From assembly GCF_002929705.1 (NCBI RefSeq), contig NZ_PJIN01000003.1, forward strand, positions 434,001 through 498,000: a DNA stretch of 64,000 nucleotides, written 5' to 3'. The position numbers and the translations under genes are program-made. Numbering within the stretch: the first letter of the stretch is position 1; every line of letters begins with the position of its first letter. The notes under the pieces were generated by a model. It was not told the DNA's origin. It worked only from the letters and a program-made list of their open reading frames with translations, and did no database searches. Shown here piece by piece: positions 44,208 to 56,534 of the stretch. The DNA is from Arthrobacter sp. N199823 (lineage in GTDB: Bacteria > Actinomycetota > Actinomycetes > Actinomycetales > Micrococcaceae).

Positions 44208-44641
44208 GGCCGCACTGCTCCTTGAACCTTATTCCGCACAGGTCCTCGTTGAACTGTGCATCCCTTCCATAGAATCTAACAGCACCGCCCCCTGTGAAAA
44301 TTCCTTTTGGCTGTCCGACGGCGGAGCAAACGGAGTATTATGGGCGTGCAGCGGCGGTGAGAATATCCATACTTGCGATTTTCCAAATCTCGGGGTAGAC
44401 ACGCGAGCCCTTAAGGCAGTAGAGTAGATCTTTGCGTATCCCTCTTTACCTTCAGCCTTCATATAGCGGTGGGCTTTGTTTCGGTCAAGGGTCATGGAAA
44501 CACGCGCCACAGGGCAGCATTGCTGCACTTTGAAGCGTCTTCCGCGGCTTTTTGGCCAGCGTTCCTCCGGGTTTGATGACCGGGAGAGAAACGGGTAAGG
44601 GTTCGTAAGAACAAGCCTGCAGGTCTGTGGAAGGATCCCTC
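44208..44641. promoter_or_regulatory. 434-bp divergent region between thiolase gene and rpoB
   Basis: No gene is supported here. The region must hold the rpoB promoter(s) and the thiolase promoter. TATTAT at 44336-44341 and CATATAG near 44461 are AT-rich candidates for -10 boxes, but neither has a convincing -35 at proper spacing. A GGAAGGA Shine-Dalgarno stands just before the rpoB start. Confidence 0.4.
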
Positions 44642-47600
44642 TTGGTCGCCTCGAGCACCTCTAATGTAAATAACGCTGCAACCGCTATCGATTCAAACAG
44701 CACCGACGGTGCAAAGAGTCGCATCTCATTCGCTAAGATTCACGAGCCGCTTGACGTGCCGAATCTGCTTGCACTCCAGACCGAGAGCTTTGACTGGCTC
44801 GTAGGTAATGGACGCTGGCAGGACCGCATGCAGAGTGCTGTGGATACTGGCGATGACAGTGTGGCCGTCACCTCGGGTCTGTCCGACATTTTCGAAGAGA
44901 TTTCCCCCATCGAGGACTTCCAGGGCACCATGTCCCTGTCCTTCACGGAGCCGGAATTCTCTGACCCCAAGTTCACCGTTGACGAGTGCAAGGATCGCGA
45001 CGCTACATACGCCGCACCGCTGTACGTCAAGGCCGAGTTCATGAACAACTTGACCGGTGAAATCAAACAGCAGACTGTCTTCATGGGCGATTTCCCGCTC
45101 ATGACCAACAAGGGCACGTTTGTCATCAACGGCACCGAGCGTGTTGTTGTTTCCCAGCTGGTTCGTTCCCCGGGTGCTTACTTCGAGCGCACAGCGGACA
45201 AGACCAGTGACAAGGAAATCTTCACCGCCAAGATCATCCCCTCACGTGGTGCATGGTTCGAGCTGGAGATTGACAAGCGCGATCAGGTTGGCGTTCGTCT
45301 TGACCGCAAGCGCAAGCAGTCAGTCACAGTACTGCTGAAGGCCCTGGGTTGGACCGAAGGCCAGATCCTGGAAGAGTTCGGCGAGTTCGACTCGATCCGC
45401 GCCACTTTGGAAAAGGATGCCACCACAGGCCGCGAGGATGCCCTGCTGGACATCTACCGCAAGCTCCGTCCGGGCGAGCCGCCCACAGTTGACGCTGCTG
45501 ACGCACTGTTGCACAACCTGTACTTCAACCCGAAGCGTTACGATCTGGCCAAGGTTGGCCGTTACAAGATCAACCGCAAGCTGGGTATTGATCTGCCGTT
45601 GAGCGACGAGAAGGCTTCCGTGCTGAGCGTGGATGACATTGTCGCCATGATCAAGTACTTGGTTGCTTTGCACGCCGGCAACAAGACCACCAAGGGCCAG
45701 CGCGACGGCGCCGAGGTTGACCTCCGTGTTGACGTCGACGACATCGACCACTTTGGTAACCGTCGTATCCGCGCCGTTGGCGAGCTCATCGAGAACCAGG
45801 TCCGCACGGGCCTATCCCGTATGGAGCGCGTTGTTCGCGAGCGTATGACCACTCAGGACGTCGAGGCCATTACGCCGCAGACACTGATCAACATCCGTCC
45901 CGTTGTGGCAGCTATCAAGGAGTTCTTCGGAACTTCTCAGCTCTCACAGTTCATGGATCAGAACAACCCGCTGGCCGGTCTGACGCACAAGCGTCGTCTG
46001 TCCGCGCTGGGCCCGGGCGGTTTGTCCCGTGACCGTGCAGGCATGGAAGTTCGAGACGTTCACCCGTCGCACTACGGCCGTATGTGCCCCATTGAAACCC
46101 CTGAAGGCCCCAACATTGGTCTGATCGGTTCCTTGGCTTCCTACGGACGTATCAACCCGTTCGGTTTCATTGAGACCCCGTACCGTCGTGTCAAGAACGG
46201 CTTCGTCTCTGACGAGGTTGATTACCTGACAGCTGATGACGAGATGGATGTTGTCATCGCACAGGCCAACGCGCCTCTGGATGCCAATAGCCACTTCGAA
46301 GAAGAATCTGTTCTGGTTCGCCAGCGCGGTGGTGGCGGCGAGCCCGTTCTGATCCCGGCCAACGATGTCGAGTACATGGACGTTTCCCCGCGCCAGATGG
46401 TGTCCGTGGCAACTGCCTTGATTCCGTTCCTCGAGCATGATGATGCTAACCGCGCCCTCATGGGTGCGAACATGCAGCGTCAGGCTGTTCCGCTGGTCCA
46501 GTCCGAGGCCCCGTTTGTGGGTACCGGCATGGAGCGCGCAACTGCTGTTGACGCCGGAGACGTTGTCATCGCCAAGAAGGCCGGTGTGGTCTCTGAGGTA
46601 TCCGCAGACGTCGTTGTCATGTTGAACGACGACGGCACGGAGATCAGCTACCCGATCGCCAAGTACCAGCGTTCCAACCAGGGAACGGCTTACAACCAGC
46701 GCGTTCTGGCCTCTGAGGGTCAGCGTCTGGAAGTTGGCGGCATCATCGCTGACGGTCCGGCAACGGACATGGGCGAGCTTGCCTTGGGTAAGAACCTCTT
46801 GGTTGCTTTCATGTCATGGGAAGGTCACAACTACGAGGATGCCATCATCCTTTCGCAGCGCATTGTTGCTGAAGATGTACTCTCCTCCATTCACATCGAA
46901 GAGCATGAGATCGATGCTCGCGACACCAAGCTTGGTGCTGAAGAAATTACTCGGGACATCCCGAACGTTTCTGAGGAAATCCTTGCTGGTCTCGACGAGC
47001 GAGGCATCATCCACATTGGTGCTGAAGTTGAAGCCGGCGACATCCTGGTTGGAAAGGTCACGCCCAAGGGCGAGACCGAGCTGACCCCGGAAGAGCGTTT
47101 GCTGCGCGCCATCTTCGGTGAGAAGAGCCGCGAAGTTCGCGACACTTCCCTGAAGGTTCCCCACGGTGAATCAGGAACCGTCATTGGTGTCCGCGTCTTT
47201 GACCGCGACTCCGAAGATGACCTGCCCCCCGGTGTGAACCAGCTGGTTCGCGTCTACGTTGCCAACAAGCGCAAGATCACCGATGGTGACAAGTTGGCTG
47301 GCCGTCACGGTAACAAGGGTGTTATTTCCAAGATCCTCCCGATCGAAGATATGCCCTTCTTGGCCGACGGTACCCCCGTTGATATCGTCCTGAACCCCTT
47401 GGGTGTTCCGGGTCGAATGAACGTTGGCCAGGTCCTGGAAATCCACCTCGGTTGGGTTGCCAAGACCGGTTGGAAGGTTGAAGGTGAGCCTGACTGGATC
47501 AAGAACCTGCCGAACCTGCCGCGTGAAATCGGTCAGACGAAGGTTGCTACTCCGGTATTCGATGGCGCCCGTGACTCTGAAATCACTGGTCTGCTCGATT

Positions 47601-48160
47601 CCACCACGCTGACTCGTGACGGCGAACGCCTGATCGATTCTTCCGGTAAGACGCGTCTGTTCGACGGCCGCTCCGGCGAGCCGTTCCCGGACCCGGTTTC
47701 CGTGGGCTACATGTACATCTTGAAGCTTCACCACTTGGTGGACGACAAGATCCACGCCCGCTCCACGGGCCCGTACTCCATGATCACTCAGCAGCCCTTG
47801 GGCGGTAAGGCGCAGTTCGGTGGACAGCGCTTTGGTGAGATGGAAGTTTGGGCACTGGAAGCATACGGCGCGGCGTACACGCTGCAGGAACTGCTGACGA
47901 TCAAGTCCGATGATATTCATGGCCGCGTGAAGGTTTACGAGGCCATCGTCAAGGGCGAGAACATCCCGGAGCCGGGCATCCCGGAATCCTTCAAGGTTCT
48001 CATCAAGGAAATGCAGTCGCTGTGCCTGAACGTGGAAGTTCTTTCCACTGACGGAACAACGATTGAGATGCGTGACTCGGATGAAGAAGTCTTCCGGGCC
48101 GCGGAGGAGCTGGGCATCGACCTGTCACGGGCCGAGCCTAACTCTGTCGAAGAAGTTTAG
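44642..48160 (+). CDS. rpoB: DNA-directed RNA polymerase subunit beta
   Basis: The start is set at the TTG at 44642, giving 'MVASSTSN..' as in relatives, with GGAAGGA upstream; a GTG five codons earlier has no such signal. The 1172 residues form the catalytic beta subunit. The rifampicin region reads [19 protein letters not shown] then [14 protein letters not shown], with the wild-type Asp, His and Ser at the main resistance positions, so no rifampicin resistance is indicated. rpoC follows after 101 bp. Confidence 0.98.
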   Translation: MVASSTSNVNNAATAIDSNSTDGAKSRISFAKIHEPLDVPNLLALQTESFDWLVGNGRWQDRMQSAVDTGDDSVAVTSGLSDIFEEISPIEDFQGTMSLSFTEPEFSDPKFTVDECKDRDATYAAPLYVKAEFMNNLTGEIKQQTVFMGDFPLMTNKGTFVINGTERVVVSQLVRSPGAYFERTADKTSDKEIFTAKIIPSRGAWFELEIDKRDQVGVRLDRKRKQSVTVLLKALGWTEGQILEEFGEFDSIRATLEKDATTGREDALLDIYRKLRPGEPPTVDAADALLHNLYFNPKRYDLAKVGRYKINRKLGIDLPLSDEKASVLSVDDIVAMIKYLVALHAGNKTTKGQRDGAEVDLRVDVDDIDHFGNRRIRAVGELIENQVRTGLSRMERVVRERMTTQDVEAITPQTLINIRPVVAAIKEFFGTSQLSQFMDQNNPLAGLTHKRRLSALGPGGLSRDRAGMEVRDVHPSHYGRMCPIETPEGPNIGLIGSLASYGRINPFGFIETPYRRVKNGFVSDEVDYLTADDEMDVVIAQANAPLDANSHFEEESVLVRQRGGGGEPVLIPANDVEYMDVSPRQMVSVATALIPFLEHDDANRALMGANMQRQAVPLVQSEAPFVGTGMERATAVDAGDVVIAKKAGVVSEVSADVVVMLNDDGTEISYPIAKYQRSNQGTAYNQRVLASEGQRLEVGGIIADGPATDMGELALGKNLLVAFMSWEGHNYEDAIILSQRIVAEDVLSSIHIEEHEIDARDTKLGAEEITRDIPNVSEEILAGLDERGIIHIGAEVEAGDILVGKVTPKGETELTPEERLLRAIFGEKSREVRDTSLKVPHGESGTVIGVRVFDRDSEDDLPPGVNQLVRVYVANKRKITDGDKLAGRHGNKGVISKILPIEDMPFLADGTPVDIVLNPLGVPGRMNVGQVLEIHLGWVAKTGWKVEGEPDWIKNLPNLPREIGQTKVATPVFDGARDSEITGLLDSTTLTRDGERLIDSSGKTRLFDGRSGEPFPDPVSVGYMYILKLHHLVDDKIHARSTGPYSMITQQPLGGKAQFGGQRFGEMEVWALEAYGAAYTLQELLTIKSDDIHGRVKVYEAIVKGENIPEPGIPESFKVLIKEMQSLCLNVEVLSTDGTTIEMRDSDEEVFRAAEELGIDLSRAEPNSVEEV

Positions 48161-48164
48161 TGAG

Positions 48165-48195
48165 TCGACGGCGGTGGCCAGCCCGCCGCCGTCGA
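48165..48195 (+). other. rpoB-rpoC intercistronic hairpin
   Basis: A 10-bp perfect stem TCGACGGCGG / CCGCCGTCGA (48165-48174 / 48186-48195) begins four bases after the rpoB stop and has no T-run. It may be an RNA processing or stability element; read-through into rpoC is required. Confidence 0.5.
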
Positions 48196-48261
48196 ACCTT
48201 CACTTCCTCCCGTACCCGCTTAGACATTCAGACTTAGAGAATTAGAGAGAACAGGACCCAT

Positions 48262-51200
48262 ATGTCCAGCGAATCCTCCTTCGGCCTCATGCAGATTGGC
48301 CTGGCCACCGCGCAAGATATCCGCGACTGGTCACACGGCGAAGTCAAGAAGCCGGAAACTATCAACTACCGCACGCTCAAGCCGGAAAAGGACGGGCTCT
48401 TCTGCGAGAAGATCTTCGGCCCTTCCCGTGACTGGGAGTGCTACTGCGGCAAGTACAAGCGCGTGCGCTTCAAGGGCATCATTTGCGAGCGTTGTGGCGT
48501 TGAAGTCACCCGCGCAAAGGTACGCCGTGAGCGCATGGGCCACATTGAGCTTGCCGCTCCCGTAACTCACATCTGGTACTTCAAGGGCGTTCCCTCGCGC
48601 TTGGGCTACCTCTTGGATCTGGCTCCGAAGGACCTTGAAAAGGTCATTTACTTCGCTGCCTACATGATCACCAGCGTCGACGATGCTGCCCGCCACGAAG
48701 AACTGCCGAACCTCCAGATCGAGCATGATCTGGAAAAGAAGCGCATGGTGGACACTCGTGACTCCGACATCGCCACGATCGCCCGCGACCTGGAAGGCGA
48801 GCTTGCTCGTCTTGAAGGCGAAGGCGCCAAGGCTGCCGATAAGAAGAAGGCTCGCGACTCCGCGGACCGTCAGATGGCTAACGTGCGTAAGCGCGCCGAC
48901 GCCGACATCGACCGCCTCGAGCAGGTCTGGGACCGTTTCAAGGCTCTCAAGGTTGCCGACCTGGAAGGTGACGAAGCTCTTTACCGCGAACTGCGCGAGC
49001 GCTACGGCATGTTCTTCGAAGGTTCCATGGGTGCCGAAGCCATCAAGAGCCGTCTTGCGACGTTCGACATGGCTGGCGAAGCCGAGATCCTGCGCGACAT
49101 CATTGCCAATGGCAAGGGCCAGCGCAAGACCCGTGCACTGAAGCGACTGAAGGTTGTCAACGCATTCCTGACCACCAACAACAGCCCGCTTGGCATGGTT
49201 CTGGACGCCGTCCCGGTGATCCCGCCGGAACTGCGCCCCATGGTTCAGCTCGACGGTGGCCGTTTCGCCACCTCGGACTTGAACGATCTGTACCGTCGCG
49301 TGATCAACCGCAACAACCGTCTCAAGCGCCTGCTTGATTTGGGTGCTCCGGAGATCATCGTCAACAACGAAAAGCGCATGCTGCAGGAAGCTGTTGACTC
49401 GCTCTTCGATAACGGTCGTCGTGGCCGCCCCGTCACCGGTCCGGGTAACCGTCCGTTGAAGTCCCTGAGCGACATGCTCAAGGGTAAGCAGGGTCGTTTC
49501 CGTCAGAACCTCTTGGGTAAGCGCGTTGACTACTCTGGCCGTTCGGTTATTGTTGTTGGCCCGCAGCTGAAGCTGCACCAGTGTGGTCTGCCTAAGCAGA
49601 TGGCTCTGGAGCTCTTCAAGCCGTTCGTGATGAAGCGCTTGGTTGATCTCAACCATGCTCAGAACATCAAGAGCGCCAAGCGCATGGTTGAGCGTTTCCG
49701 TCCCCAGGTTTGGGATGTTCTCGAAGAGATCATCACCGAGCACCCGGTACTGCTGAACCGTGCACCAACCCTGCACCGTTTGGGTATCCAGGCGTTCGAG
49801 CCTCAGCTTGTTGAAGGTAAGGCAATCCAGCTTCACCCGCTGGTTTGTGGTGCTTTCAACGCTGACTTCGACGGTGACCAGATGGCAGTTCACTTGCCGT
49901 TGAGCCCCGAAGCTCAGGCTGAAGCTCGCATCTTGATGTTGTCCTCGAACAACATTTTGAAGCCTTCTGATGGCCGTCCCGTGACCTTGCCGTCACAGGA
50001 TATGATCATCGGTCTGTACCACTTGACCACCAAGCGCGAAGGTTCTGTTGGCGAAGGCCGCAGCTTCTCCACCGCTGCCGAGGCCATCATGGCCCACGAC
50101 GCCGGTGAGCTGCACTTGAACTCGCAGGTGAAGATCCGTTTGGATAACTTCATTCCGGGCGTCGAGCGCAAGGGTCCGGAAGGCTTCGTTGCTGGCGATT
50201 CAGCCATTATCGATACCTCACTGGGTCAGGTCATCTTCAACGAGACTCTGCCTGCGGATTACCCGTGGATCGAAGCAGTTGCCGACAAGGGCCAGCTCTC
50301 CGAGATCGTCAACGACCTCGCCGAGCGGTACCCCAAGGTAGTTGTGGCAGCAACACTGGATAACCTGAAGGATTCCGGTTTCTACTGGGCCACCCGTTCA
50401 GGTGTCACAGTTGCTATCTCGGACATTAAGGTGCCCGAAGCCAAGCCCGCCATCTTGGAAGGCTACGAGATCAAGGCCGCCAAGGTTCAGGCTCAGTACG
50501 ACAAGGGTCTGATTGCTGACGAGGAGCGCCGCCAGGAGCTCATCGACATTTGGAACCAGGCAACCAACGAGATCGCTGATGTTATGCGCGCATCCTTCGC
50601 CGCATCCAACACGATTAACCGTATGGTTTCCTCCGGTGCTCGTGGTAACTGGATGCAGGTTCGCCAGATTGCCGGTATCCGTGGCTTGGTGGCTAACCCT
50701 AAGGGTGAAATTATTCCTCGCCCGATCAAGTCCTCTTACCGTGAGGGCCTGTCGGTTTTGGAGTACTTCATTGCTACTCACGGTGCCCGTAAGGGTCTGG
50801 CTGATACCGCTCTGCGTACGGCAAACTCCGGTTACCTGACGCGTCGACTGGTTGACGTTTCACAGGATGTCATCGTTCGCGAAGACGACTGTGGCACCGA
50901 GCGCGGTTTGACTCTGCCCATCGCTGTCGTTGATAGCAATGGCGAGTTCGTCCTGCACGAGGAAGTCGAGAACAGCGTTTACGCTCGTACCTTGGCCTCC
51001 GAGGTAGTGGACTCCTCAGGCACTGTCTTGGCTGAAGCCGGAGCCGATGTCGGAGATGTTCTCATCGCACAGCTGTTCGCAGCTGGTGTTGAAGAGATCA
51101 AGGTCCGCTCGGTTCTGACCTGTGAGTCAACTGTTGGAACCTGTGCTCTTTGCTACGGCCGTTCACTGGCCACCGGCAAGACCGTGGACATTGGTGAGGC

Positions 51201-52164
51201 CGTCGGTATTATTGCCGCACAGTCCATTGGTGAGCCCGGTACCCAGCTGACCATGCGTACCTTCCACACCGGTGGTGCTGTTTCTGCCAGCCGTGGCGAG
51301 GACATCACCCAGGGTCTGCCCCGTATTCAGGAGCTCTTCGAAGCACGTACCCCCAAGGGTGTTGCTCCGATCGCAGAAGCTGCCGGCCGCATCAACATTG
51401 ATGAGTCCGAGAAGACCATGCGTTTGATCCTGACACCGGACGACGGCACCGAAGAGATCGCTTACCCGGTTCTTCGCCGTGCACGTCTGACGGTTGCTGA
51501 CGGTGAGCATGTTGAAGTTGGCCAGAAGCTCATTGTGGGTGCGGTTGACCCCAAGCAGGTTCTGCGTATCCTCGGCCCGCGTGCCGCTCAGAAGCACCTC
51601 GTTGAGGAAGTTCAGGGCGTTTACCGCAGCCAGGGTGTGGGTATCCACGACAAGCACGTCGAGGTTATCGTCCGCCAGATGCTTCGCCGCGTCACGGTCA
51701 TTGAGTCCGGCGATTCCAAGTTGCTGCCCGGCGAGCTCGCCGAGCGCGGTCGCTTCGAGACGGAAAACCGTCGCGTTGTGTCCGAAGGCAAGAAGCCGGC
51801 ATCAGGTCGTAACGAACTGATGGGTATCACCAAGGCTTCCTTGGCTACCGAATCATGGCTCTCCGCCGCATCCTTCCAGGAGACCACCCGCGTTCTGACG
51901 CAGGCGGCCATGGAAGGTAAGTCGGACCCGCTGTTGGGTCTGAAGGAGAACGTGATCATCGGTAAGTTGATCCCTGCCGGCACCGGCCTTCCGCGCTACA
52001 CCAACGTCACGGTGGAGCCCACGGAAGAAGCCAAGGCCAACCTGTTCACCGGTCCGAGCGCATTCAGCGACTTTGACTACGTGGGCGGCGTAGGAGATCT
52101 GGGCAACGAGTTCCGTGCCATCCCCTTGGATGACTACGATCTCGGTACCAACTTCTCCGGCTGA
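48262..52164 (+). CDS. rpoC: DNA-directed RNA polymerase subunit beta'
   Basis: The 1300 residues begin with the zinc-binding '[23 protein letters not shown]' and include the catalytic Mg-binding NADFDGDQM loop, '[21 protein letters not shown]', the bridge/trigger regions and '[18 protein letters not shown]'. Length and motif order are typical of actinobacteria. The start is ATG with an AGAGAGAACAGGA leader. A long hairpin terminator follows. Confidence 0.98.
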   Translation: MSSESSFGLMQIGLATAQDIRDWSHGEVKKPETINYRTLKPEKDGLFCEKIFGPSRDWECYCGKYKRVRFKGIICERCGVEVTRAKVRRERMGHIELAAPVTHIWYFKGVPSRLGYLLDLAPKDLEKVIYFAAYMITSVDDAARHEELPNLQIEHDLEKKRMVDTRDSDIATIARDLEGELARLEGEGAKAADKKKARDSADRQMANVRKRADADIDRLEQVWDRFKALKVADLEGDEALYRELRERYGMFFEGSMGAEAIKSRLATFDMAGEAEILRDIIANGKGQRKTRALKRLKVVNAFLTTNNSPLGMVLDAVPVIPPELRPMVQLDGGRFATSDLNDLYRRVINRNNRLKRLLDLGAPEIIVNNEKRMLQEAVDSLFDNGRRGRPVTGPGNRPLKSLSDMLKGKQGRFRQNLLGKRVDYSGRSVIVVGPQLKLHQCGLPKQMALELFKPFVMKRLVDLNHAQNIKSAKRMVERFRPQVWDVLEEIITEHPVLLNRAPTLHRLGIQAFEPQLVEGKAIQLHPLVCGAFNADFDGDQMAVHLPLSPEAQAEARILMLSSNNILKPSDGRPVTLPSQDMIIGLYHLTTKREGSVGEGRSFSTAAEAIMAHDAGELHLNSQVKIRLDNFIPGVERKGPEGFVAGDSAIIDTSLGQVIFNETLPADYPWIEAVADKGQLSEIVNDLAERYPKVVVAATLDNLKDSGFYWATRSGVTVAISDIKVPEAKPAILEGYEIKAAKVQAQYDKGLIADEERRQELIDIWNQATNEIADVMRASFAASNTINRMVSSGARGNWMQVRQIAGIRGLVANPKGEIIPRPIKSSYREGLSVLEYFIATHGARKGLADTALRTANSGYLTRRLVDVSQDVIVREDDCGTERGLTLPIAVVDSNGEFVLHEEVENSVYARTLASEVVDSSGTVLAEAGADVGDVLIAQLFAAGVEEIKVRSVLTCESTVGTCALCYGRSLATGKTVDIGEAVGIIAAQSIGEPGTQLTMRTFHTGGAVSASRGEDITQGLPRIQELFEARTPKGVAPIAEAAGRINIDESEKTMRLILTPDDGTEEIAYPVLRRARLTVADGEHVEVGQKLIVGAVDPKQVLRILGPRAAQKHLVEEVQGVYRSQGVGIHDKHVEVIVRQMLRRVTVIESGDSKLLPGELAERGRFETENRRVVSEGKKPASGRNELMGITKASLATESWLSAASFQETTRVLTQAAMEGKSDPLLGLKENVIIGKLIPAGTGLPRYTNVTVEPTEEAKANLFTGPSAFSDFDYVGGVGDLGNEFRAIPLDDYDLGTNFSG

Positions 52165-52231
52165 CATTAGCTGACTAAGAGAGTTGTCGAGGGTCCCGAA
52201 CCGAGCTTGCGAGGTTAGGGAGGCAACGAAC

Positions 52232-52283
52232 GTTCGACGGCGGTGAGCCACCTGTAAAGGGTGGGTCACCGCCGTCGAACTTT
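52232..52283 (+). terminator. Terminator after rpoC
   Basis: Arms 52232-52252 and 52260-52280 form a 20-21-bp stem with one mismatch and a TTT tail. Its base repeats the TCGACGGCGG sequence of the rpoB-rpoC hairpin. Confidence 0.8.
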
Positions 52284-52342
52284 AAGCGACGCTCGCTCAG
52301 ATAATGGGGTGATGTGGCAAACGCTCCTGCACAACTACACAG

Positions 52343-52931
52343 CTACAGGGAATAGTCGCCGGACTTCCACTTCTCCCACTCCCAGGTGGAAAGAAACTTT
52401 TCCGCACTGGCATGACCCTTGGCGTGCATGTCCCGTTTGTCTCGGGCTGTGAGCTTGAAATCTGTTGAGTGGCAGGCGGAGCATCAGTCCTCGTGAAACA
52501 TCAGAGACAATCACCATTAGCTTGTACCTCTGGGACGGTGGTAGTTCACTGTCTGGATCGTCCTCCTGTAGATCAGCCCATGTGCGCACGCCATGTTCGG
52601 CGAGGGTATCTGCGAGCCAGTCAGGCAGGAAGCCACCAGCGTAGAGCCCTTTATGGAGGAACAGACTTGCCGTTGCTCCCACTCCGGGGATATGTGAAAA
52701 GAACCCCACCTCGTCTTCGAAGCGCAAAAAATCCAGCTGCTCCATGACAGTTTTCACCTGTGCAACACCCATGCCTGCGGCAAGGGGACCGGCAACTATT
52801 GCCGTGCCGACGTGCCGGCAATTCGATGAAAAGTGTAAGGATCACTGTGGGCGGCCAAAGCGGCTACCGCGCCGACCAAACTGGAGCCTTTTGCGTCGCC
52901 ACCTTCAAGAACCAAATCTGGATCACTCATG
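52343..52931 (-). pseudogene. Decayed patatin-like phospholipase gene
   Basis: Translation from the ATG at 52931 gives 'MSDPDLVLEGGDAKGSSLVGAVAAL', the patatin oxyanion-hole start (normally GGGxKG), and runs to 'RIAGTSA' at the nucleophile elbow. One base is missing there, and the frame stops. The next frame restores 'AIVAGPLAAGMGVAQVKTVMEQLDF' and continues to 'SDVSRGLMLRLPL'. A second frame change then joins 'FKLTARDKRDMHAKGHASAEKF', the C-terminal end. About 150 residues expected between these are absent, so an internal deletion is likely. The GTSAG serine motif is broken, so no lipase should be made. Its neighbours (rpoC, rpsL) are intact. Confidence 0.8.
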
Positions 52932-53343
52932 ACGCACCTGCTCAATTGCCAAGCCGACCCGCAAGTGAGGCGCCGTCGGCTCGAAAACGCGGCCGACGGC
53001 GTCGTTGGGTATCTCTGAGCGTGCACCTGCTTGCTTAGCCTGTCAAGTACGTGCCTAGAGGCGGATTCGTGCCAGAGGGGTAACCCATGGTAATGTAATT
53101 AGTAATTGTTAGTGTGGCAGTGGATAAGAGTGTCAACTTCCTTACGTTTAGGCGTAAGAAGTGGATGCGGGTCCGGGTTGTACGGTTCTTGTACAGCGAA
53201 TGCCACATTTTTGCATGCCTAGGCGCTGTGAAGTCGCCAAGTCTGCGACTACCAGTAAAAGGCTTTCCCCGGCGGCTGTTTAATGTGAGCGTCGGGGCCA
53301 GCAACACGAGAATCCACTCGAGAAAACAACGGAGAACACGAAA
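52932..53343 (+). promoter_or_regulatory. Leader/promoter region of the rpsL-rpsG-fusA-tuf operon
   Basis: These 412 bp carry no supported gene. Visible elements are an inverted repeat CTTACG-N6-CGTAAG (53141-53158) and two TTGTAC copies 11 bp apart (53178 and 53189) that could include a -35 box. An AACGGAGAACACG leader provides the Shine-Dalgarno for rpsL. Precise promoters cannot be assigned. Confidence 0.4.
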
Positions 53344-53718
53344 GTGCCTACGATTAACCAGCTGGTCCGAAAGGGCCGGACACCCAAGGTCACAAAGACC
53401 AAGGCTCCCGCATTGAAGGGTAGCCCCATGCGTCGCGGCGTTTGCACGCGCGTTTACACGACCACTCCGAAGAAGCCGAACTCGGCTCTGCGTAAGGTTG
53501 CACGTGTGCGCCTCAACGGCGGCGTGGAAGTAACTGCTTACATCCCCGGTGTAGGCCACAACCTCCAGGAGCACTCCATCGTGCTCGTTCGTGGAGGCCG
53601 TGTTAAGGACCTTCCCGGTGTTCGTTACAAGATCGTCCGTGGCGCATTGGATACCCAGGGCGTTAAGAACCGCAAGCAGGCTCGTAGCCGCTACGGTGCA
53701 AAGATGGAGAAGAAGTAA
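53344..53718 (+). CDS. rpsL: 30S ribosomal protein S12
   Basis: S12 shapes the decoding centre. The 124 residues carry '[18 protein letters not shown]' and '[19 protein letters not shown]', with Lys at both classic streptomycin-resistance positions (wild type). It starts with GTG. It is first gene of the str operon; rpsG begins 1 bp after the stop. Confidence 0.98.
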   Translation: MPTINQLVRKGRTPKVTKTKAPALKGSPMRRGVCTRVYTTTPKKPNSALRKVARVRLNGGVEVTAYIPGVGHNLQEHSIVLVRGGRVKDLPGVRYKIVRGALDTQGVKNRKQARSRYGAKMEKK

Positions 53719-53719
53719 T

Positions 53720-54190
53720 ATGCCTCGCAAGGGTCCGGCCCCCAAGCGGCCGCTAGTTGTAGATCCCGTATACGGTTCCCCCTTGGTCACTCAGTTGATC
53801 AACAAGGTCCTCGTTGACGGTAAGAAGTCCACCGCAGAGCGCATCGTTTACGGTGCACTCGAAGGTGTACGCGAAAAGACCGGTGCTGATCCCGTTGTTG
53901 CCTTGAAGAAGGCCATGGAGAACATCAAGCCGAGCCTTGAAGTTAAGTCCCGCCGTGTTGGTGGCGCTACCTACCAGGTTCCCGTTGAAGTCAAGCCGGG
54001 TCGTCAGACCGCACTTGCTCTTCGCTGGTTGGTTGGTTACTCAAAGGCTCGCCGCGAGAAGACCATGACCGAGCGTTTGCGCAACGAAGTATTGGATGCC
54101 TCCAATGGTCTTGGTGCCGCTGTTAAGCGTCGCGAAGATACCCACAAGATGGCAGAGTCCAACAAGGCCTTCGCCCATTACCGCTGGTAA
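53720..54190 (+). CDS. rpsG: 30S ribosomal protein S7
   Basis: S7 nucleates 30S head assembly. The 156 residues start at the ATG at 53720 ('[20 protein letters not shown]') and contain '[19 protein letters not shown]' and '[22 protein letters not shown]'. The Shine-Dalgarno (GGAGAAG) lies inside the end of rpsL, so translation is coupled. Confidence 0.98.
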   Translation: MPRKGPAPKRPLVVDPVYGSPLVTQLINKVLVDGKKSTAERIVYGALEGVREKTGADPVVALKKAMENIKPSLEVKSRRVGGATYQVPVEVKPGRQTALALRWLVGYSKARREKTMTERLRNEVLDASNGLGAAVKRREDTHKMAESNKAFAHYRW

Positions 54191-54201
54191 CTAGAGCAAA
54201 T

Positions 54202-54236
54202 AGCTTGCCGGCGGCTCAACCCGCCGGCAAGCTTTC
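54202..54236 (+). other. rpsG-fusA intercistronic hairpin
   Basis: A 13-bp perfect stem (54202-54214 / 54221-54233) with a 6-nt loop is followed only by TTCC. It is too weak in its tail to be a full terminator inside the operon; partial attenuation or RNA processing is possible. Confidence 0.5.
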
Positions 54237-54263
54237 CGCTCATCTCTAGACAAGGGAGAAACC

Positions 54264-56378
54264 GTGGCACAGGACGTGCTTACAGACCTTCTGAAGGTCC
54301 GCAACATCGGCATCATGGCCCACATTGATGCTGGCAAGACCACTACCACTGAGCGCATCCTGTTCTACACGGGTGTGAACCACAAGATCGGCGAAACGCA
54401 CGACGGTGCTTCGACGACTGACTGGATGGAACAGGAAAAGGAACGCGGCATCACCATCACGAGCGCCGCCGTGACCTGCTTCTGGAACAACAACCAGATC
54501 AACATCATTGACACTCCCGGCCACGTTGACTTCACGGTGGAAGTTGAGCGCTCCTTGCGAGTTCTCGATGGCGCCGTTGCTGTCTTCGATGGCAAGGAAG
54601 GCGTTGAGCCGCAGTCCGAGACCGTTTGGCGTCAGGCTGACAAGTACAACGTTCCGCGTATCTGCTTTGTCAACAAGATGGACAAGCTCGGTGCTGACTT
54701 CTACTTCACCGTAGACACCATCATCAACCGCTTGGGTGCCAAGCCGTTGGTAATGCAGCTGCCGATCGGCGTCGAGAGTGAATTCACCGGTGTTGTTGAC
54801 CTGATGACGATGAAGGCATTCGTCTGGGCCGGCGACTCCAAGGGTGACGTCACCATGGGTGCTGCTTACGAAATCCAGGAGATCCCCGCGGATCTTCAGG
54901 AAAAGGCTGAAGAGTACCGCGCAGCCCTCGTTGAGGCCGTTGCAGAGTCCTCCGAAGAGCTCATGGAGAAGTACCTCGAGGGCGTAGAGCCTTCCATCGA
55001 GGAACTCAAGGCTGGCATCCGCAAGATGACCGTCAACTCTGAGATCTACCCGGTCTTCTGTGGTTCTGCTTTCAAGAACCGTGGCGTTCAGCCGATGCTC
55101 GATGCTGTCATCGATTACCTGCCGAACCCGATCGACGTTGGCGCAATGATCGGTCACGATCCTCGCGACGAGTCCATCGAGATCAAGCGCGAACCGAGCG
55201 AAACGGAGCCGTTCTCGGCTCTGGCGTTCAAGATCGCTACGCACCCGTTCTTCGGTCAGTTGAACTTCATCCGCGTGTACTCCGGCAAGGTAACTTCCGG
55301 TACACAGCTGCTGAACTCGACAAAGCAGAAGAAGGAACGTATTGGCAAGCTCTTCCAGATGCACGCCAATAAGGAAATGCCCGTAGATGAGATCCACGCA
55401 GGTCACATCTACGCTGTGATTGGCCTCAAGGACACCACCACCGGTGATACCTTGTGCGATCCGGCTAACCCGATCGTTCTTGAGTCGATGACCTTCCCCG
55501 CTCCCGTGATCTTCGTTGCCATTGAGCCGAAGACCAAGGGTGACCAGGAGAAGCTCTCCACGGCTATCCAGAAGCTCTCCGCTGAGGACCCGACGTTCAC
55601 CGTCAACCTCAACGAAGACACCGGCCAGACCGAAATTGGCGGCATGGGCGAGCTCCACTTGGACATCCTTGTGGACCGCATGCGTCGCGAATTCAACGTT
55701 GAAGCCAACGTTGGCAAGCCGCAGGTTGCGTACCGCGAAACCATCAAGCGCGCCGTTGCTAAGCACGACTACACGCACAAGAAGCAGACCGGTGGTTCAG
55801 GTCAGTTCGCTAAGATCCAGATCGCCATTGAGCCCCTGGATACTTCTGAAGGCGAAATGTACGAGTTCAGCAACAAGGTCACCGGTGGCCGTGTTCCTCG
55901 CGAATACATCCCCAGCGTTGACCAGGGCATCCAGTCCGCACTGCCTGATGGCGTGCTGGCCGGTTACCCCATGGTTGGCATCAAGGCCACACTGCTTGAC
56001 GGTGCGTCTCACGATGTTGACTCCTCCGAAATGGCCTTCAAGATCGCCGGGCGTATGGCGTTCAAGGAAGCTGCTCGGATGGCCAACCCCATTCTGCTTG
56101 AGCCGTTGATGGAAGTTGAAGTCCGCACCCCTGAGGAATACATGGGTGAAGTAATCGGTGACATCAACTCTCGTCGTGGCCAGATGCAGTCCATGGAGGA
56201 CGCAAGCGGTGTCAAGGTCATCAAGGCTCTTGTTCCCTTGTCCGGCATGTTCGGTTACATCGGTGACCTGCGGTCCAAGACCCAGGGTCGTGCCGTGTAC
56301 TCGATGAAGTTCGATAGCTACTCTGAGGTTCCGAAGGCTGTTGCCGACGAGATCATCCAGAAGGCCCGCGGCGAGTAG
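54264..56378 (+). CDS. fusA: Translation elongation factor G
   Basis: This GTPase drives ribosomal translocation. The 704 residues have G1 '[13 protein letters not shown]', G3 'DTPGHVDFT' and G4 'NKMDK' in the GTPase domain, and the C-terminal EF-G domains IV-V ('[22 protein letters not shown]', '[22 protein letters not shown]'). GTG start. tuf follows after 156 bp, with room for a separate promoter. Confidence 0.98.
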   Translation: MAQDVLTDLLKVRNIGIMAHIDAGKTTTTERILFYTGVNHKIGETHDGASTTDWMEQEKERGITITSAAVTCFWNNNQINIIDTPGHVDFTVEVERSLRVLDGAVAVFDGKEGVEPQSETVWRQADKYNVPRICFVNKMDKLGADFYFTVDTIINRLGAKPLVMQLPIGVESEFTGVVDLMTMKAFVWAGDSKGDVTMGAAYEIQEIPADLQEKAEEYRAALVEAVAESSEELMEKYLEGVEPSIEELKAGIRKMTVNSEIYPVFCGSAFKNRGVQPMLDAVIDYLPNPIDVGAMIGHDPRDESIEIKREPSETEPFSALAFKIATHPFFGQLNFIRVYSGKVTSGTQLLNSTKQKKERIGKLFQMHANKEMPVDEIHAGHIYAVIGLKDTTTGDTLCDPANPIVLESMTFPAPVIFVAIEPKTKGDQEKLSTAIQKLSAEDPTFTVNLNEDTGQTEIGGMGELHLDILVDRMRREFNVEANVGKPQVAYRETIKRAVAKHDYTHKKQTGGSGQFAKIQIAIEPLDTSEGEMYEFSNKVTGGRVPREYIPSVDQGIQSALPDGVLAGYPMVGIKATLLDGASHDVDSSEMAFKIAGRMAFKEAARMANPILLEPLMEVEVRTPEEYMGEVIGDINSRRGQMQSMEDASGVKVIKALVPLSGMFGYIGDLRSKTQGRAVYSMKFDSYSEVPKAVADEIIQKARGE

Positions 56379-56534
56379 TCGCTCTTTTGACTGGGTCGCA
56401 TCTGGCATTAGGCTGGATGCGACCCAATCTGAAGCAATTTCTTAAATATCAAAAGCCCCCAGTAGACTTATTTTGATTTCAGTGACGAACAGCGTCTCTG
56501 AGAGTAAGTTTTCTAAATGTTCTAGGAGGAACCT

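Noticed and set aside
48331-49893. A 520-codon open frame antisense to rpoC
   Set aside because: It is a mirror of the rpoC codon pattern. The translation has no recognisable domain and the sense gene is certain.
54202-54236. Terminator between rpsG and fusA
   Set aside because: The stem is good, but only TTCC follows, and the operon must be read through to fusA.
54246-55778. A 510-codon open frame antisense to fusA
   Set aside because: Same cause: strong codon bias of fusA leaves the antisense frame free of stops. No own start signal or domain.
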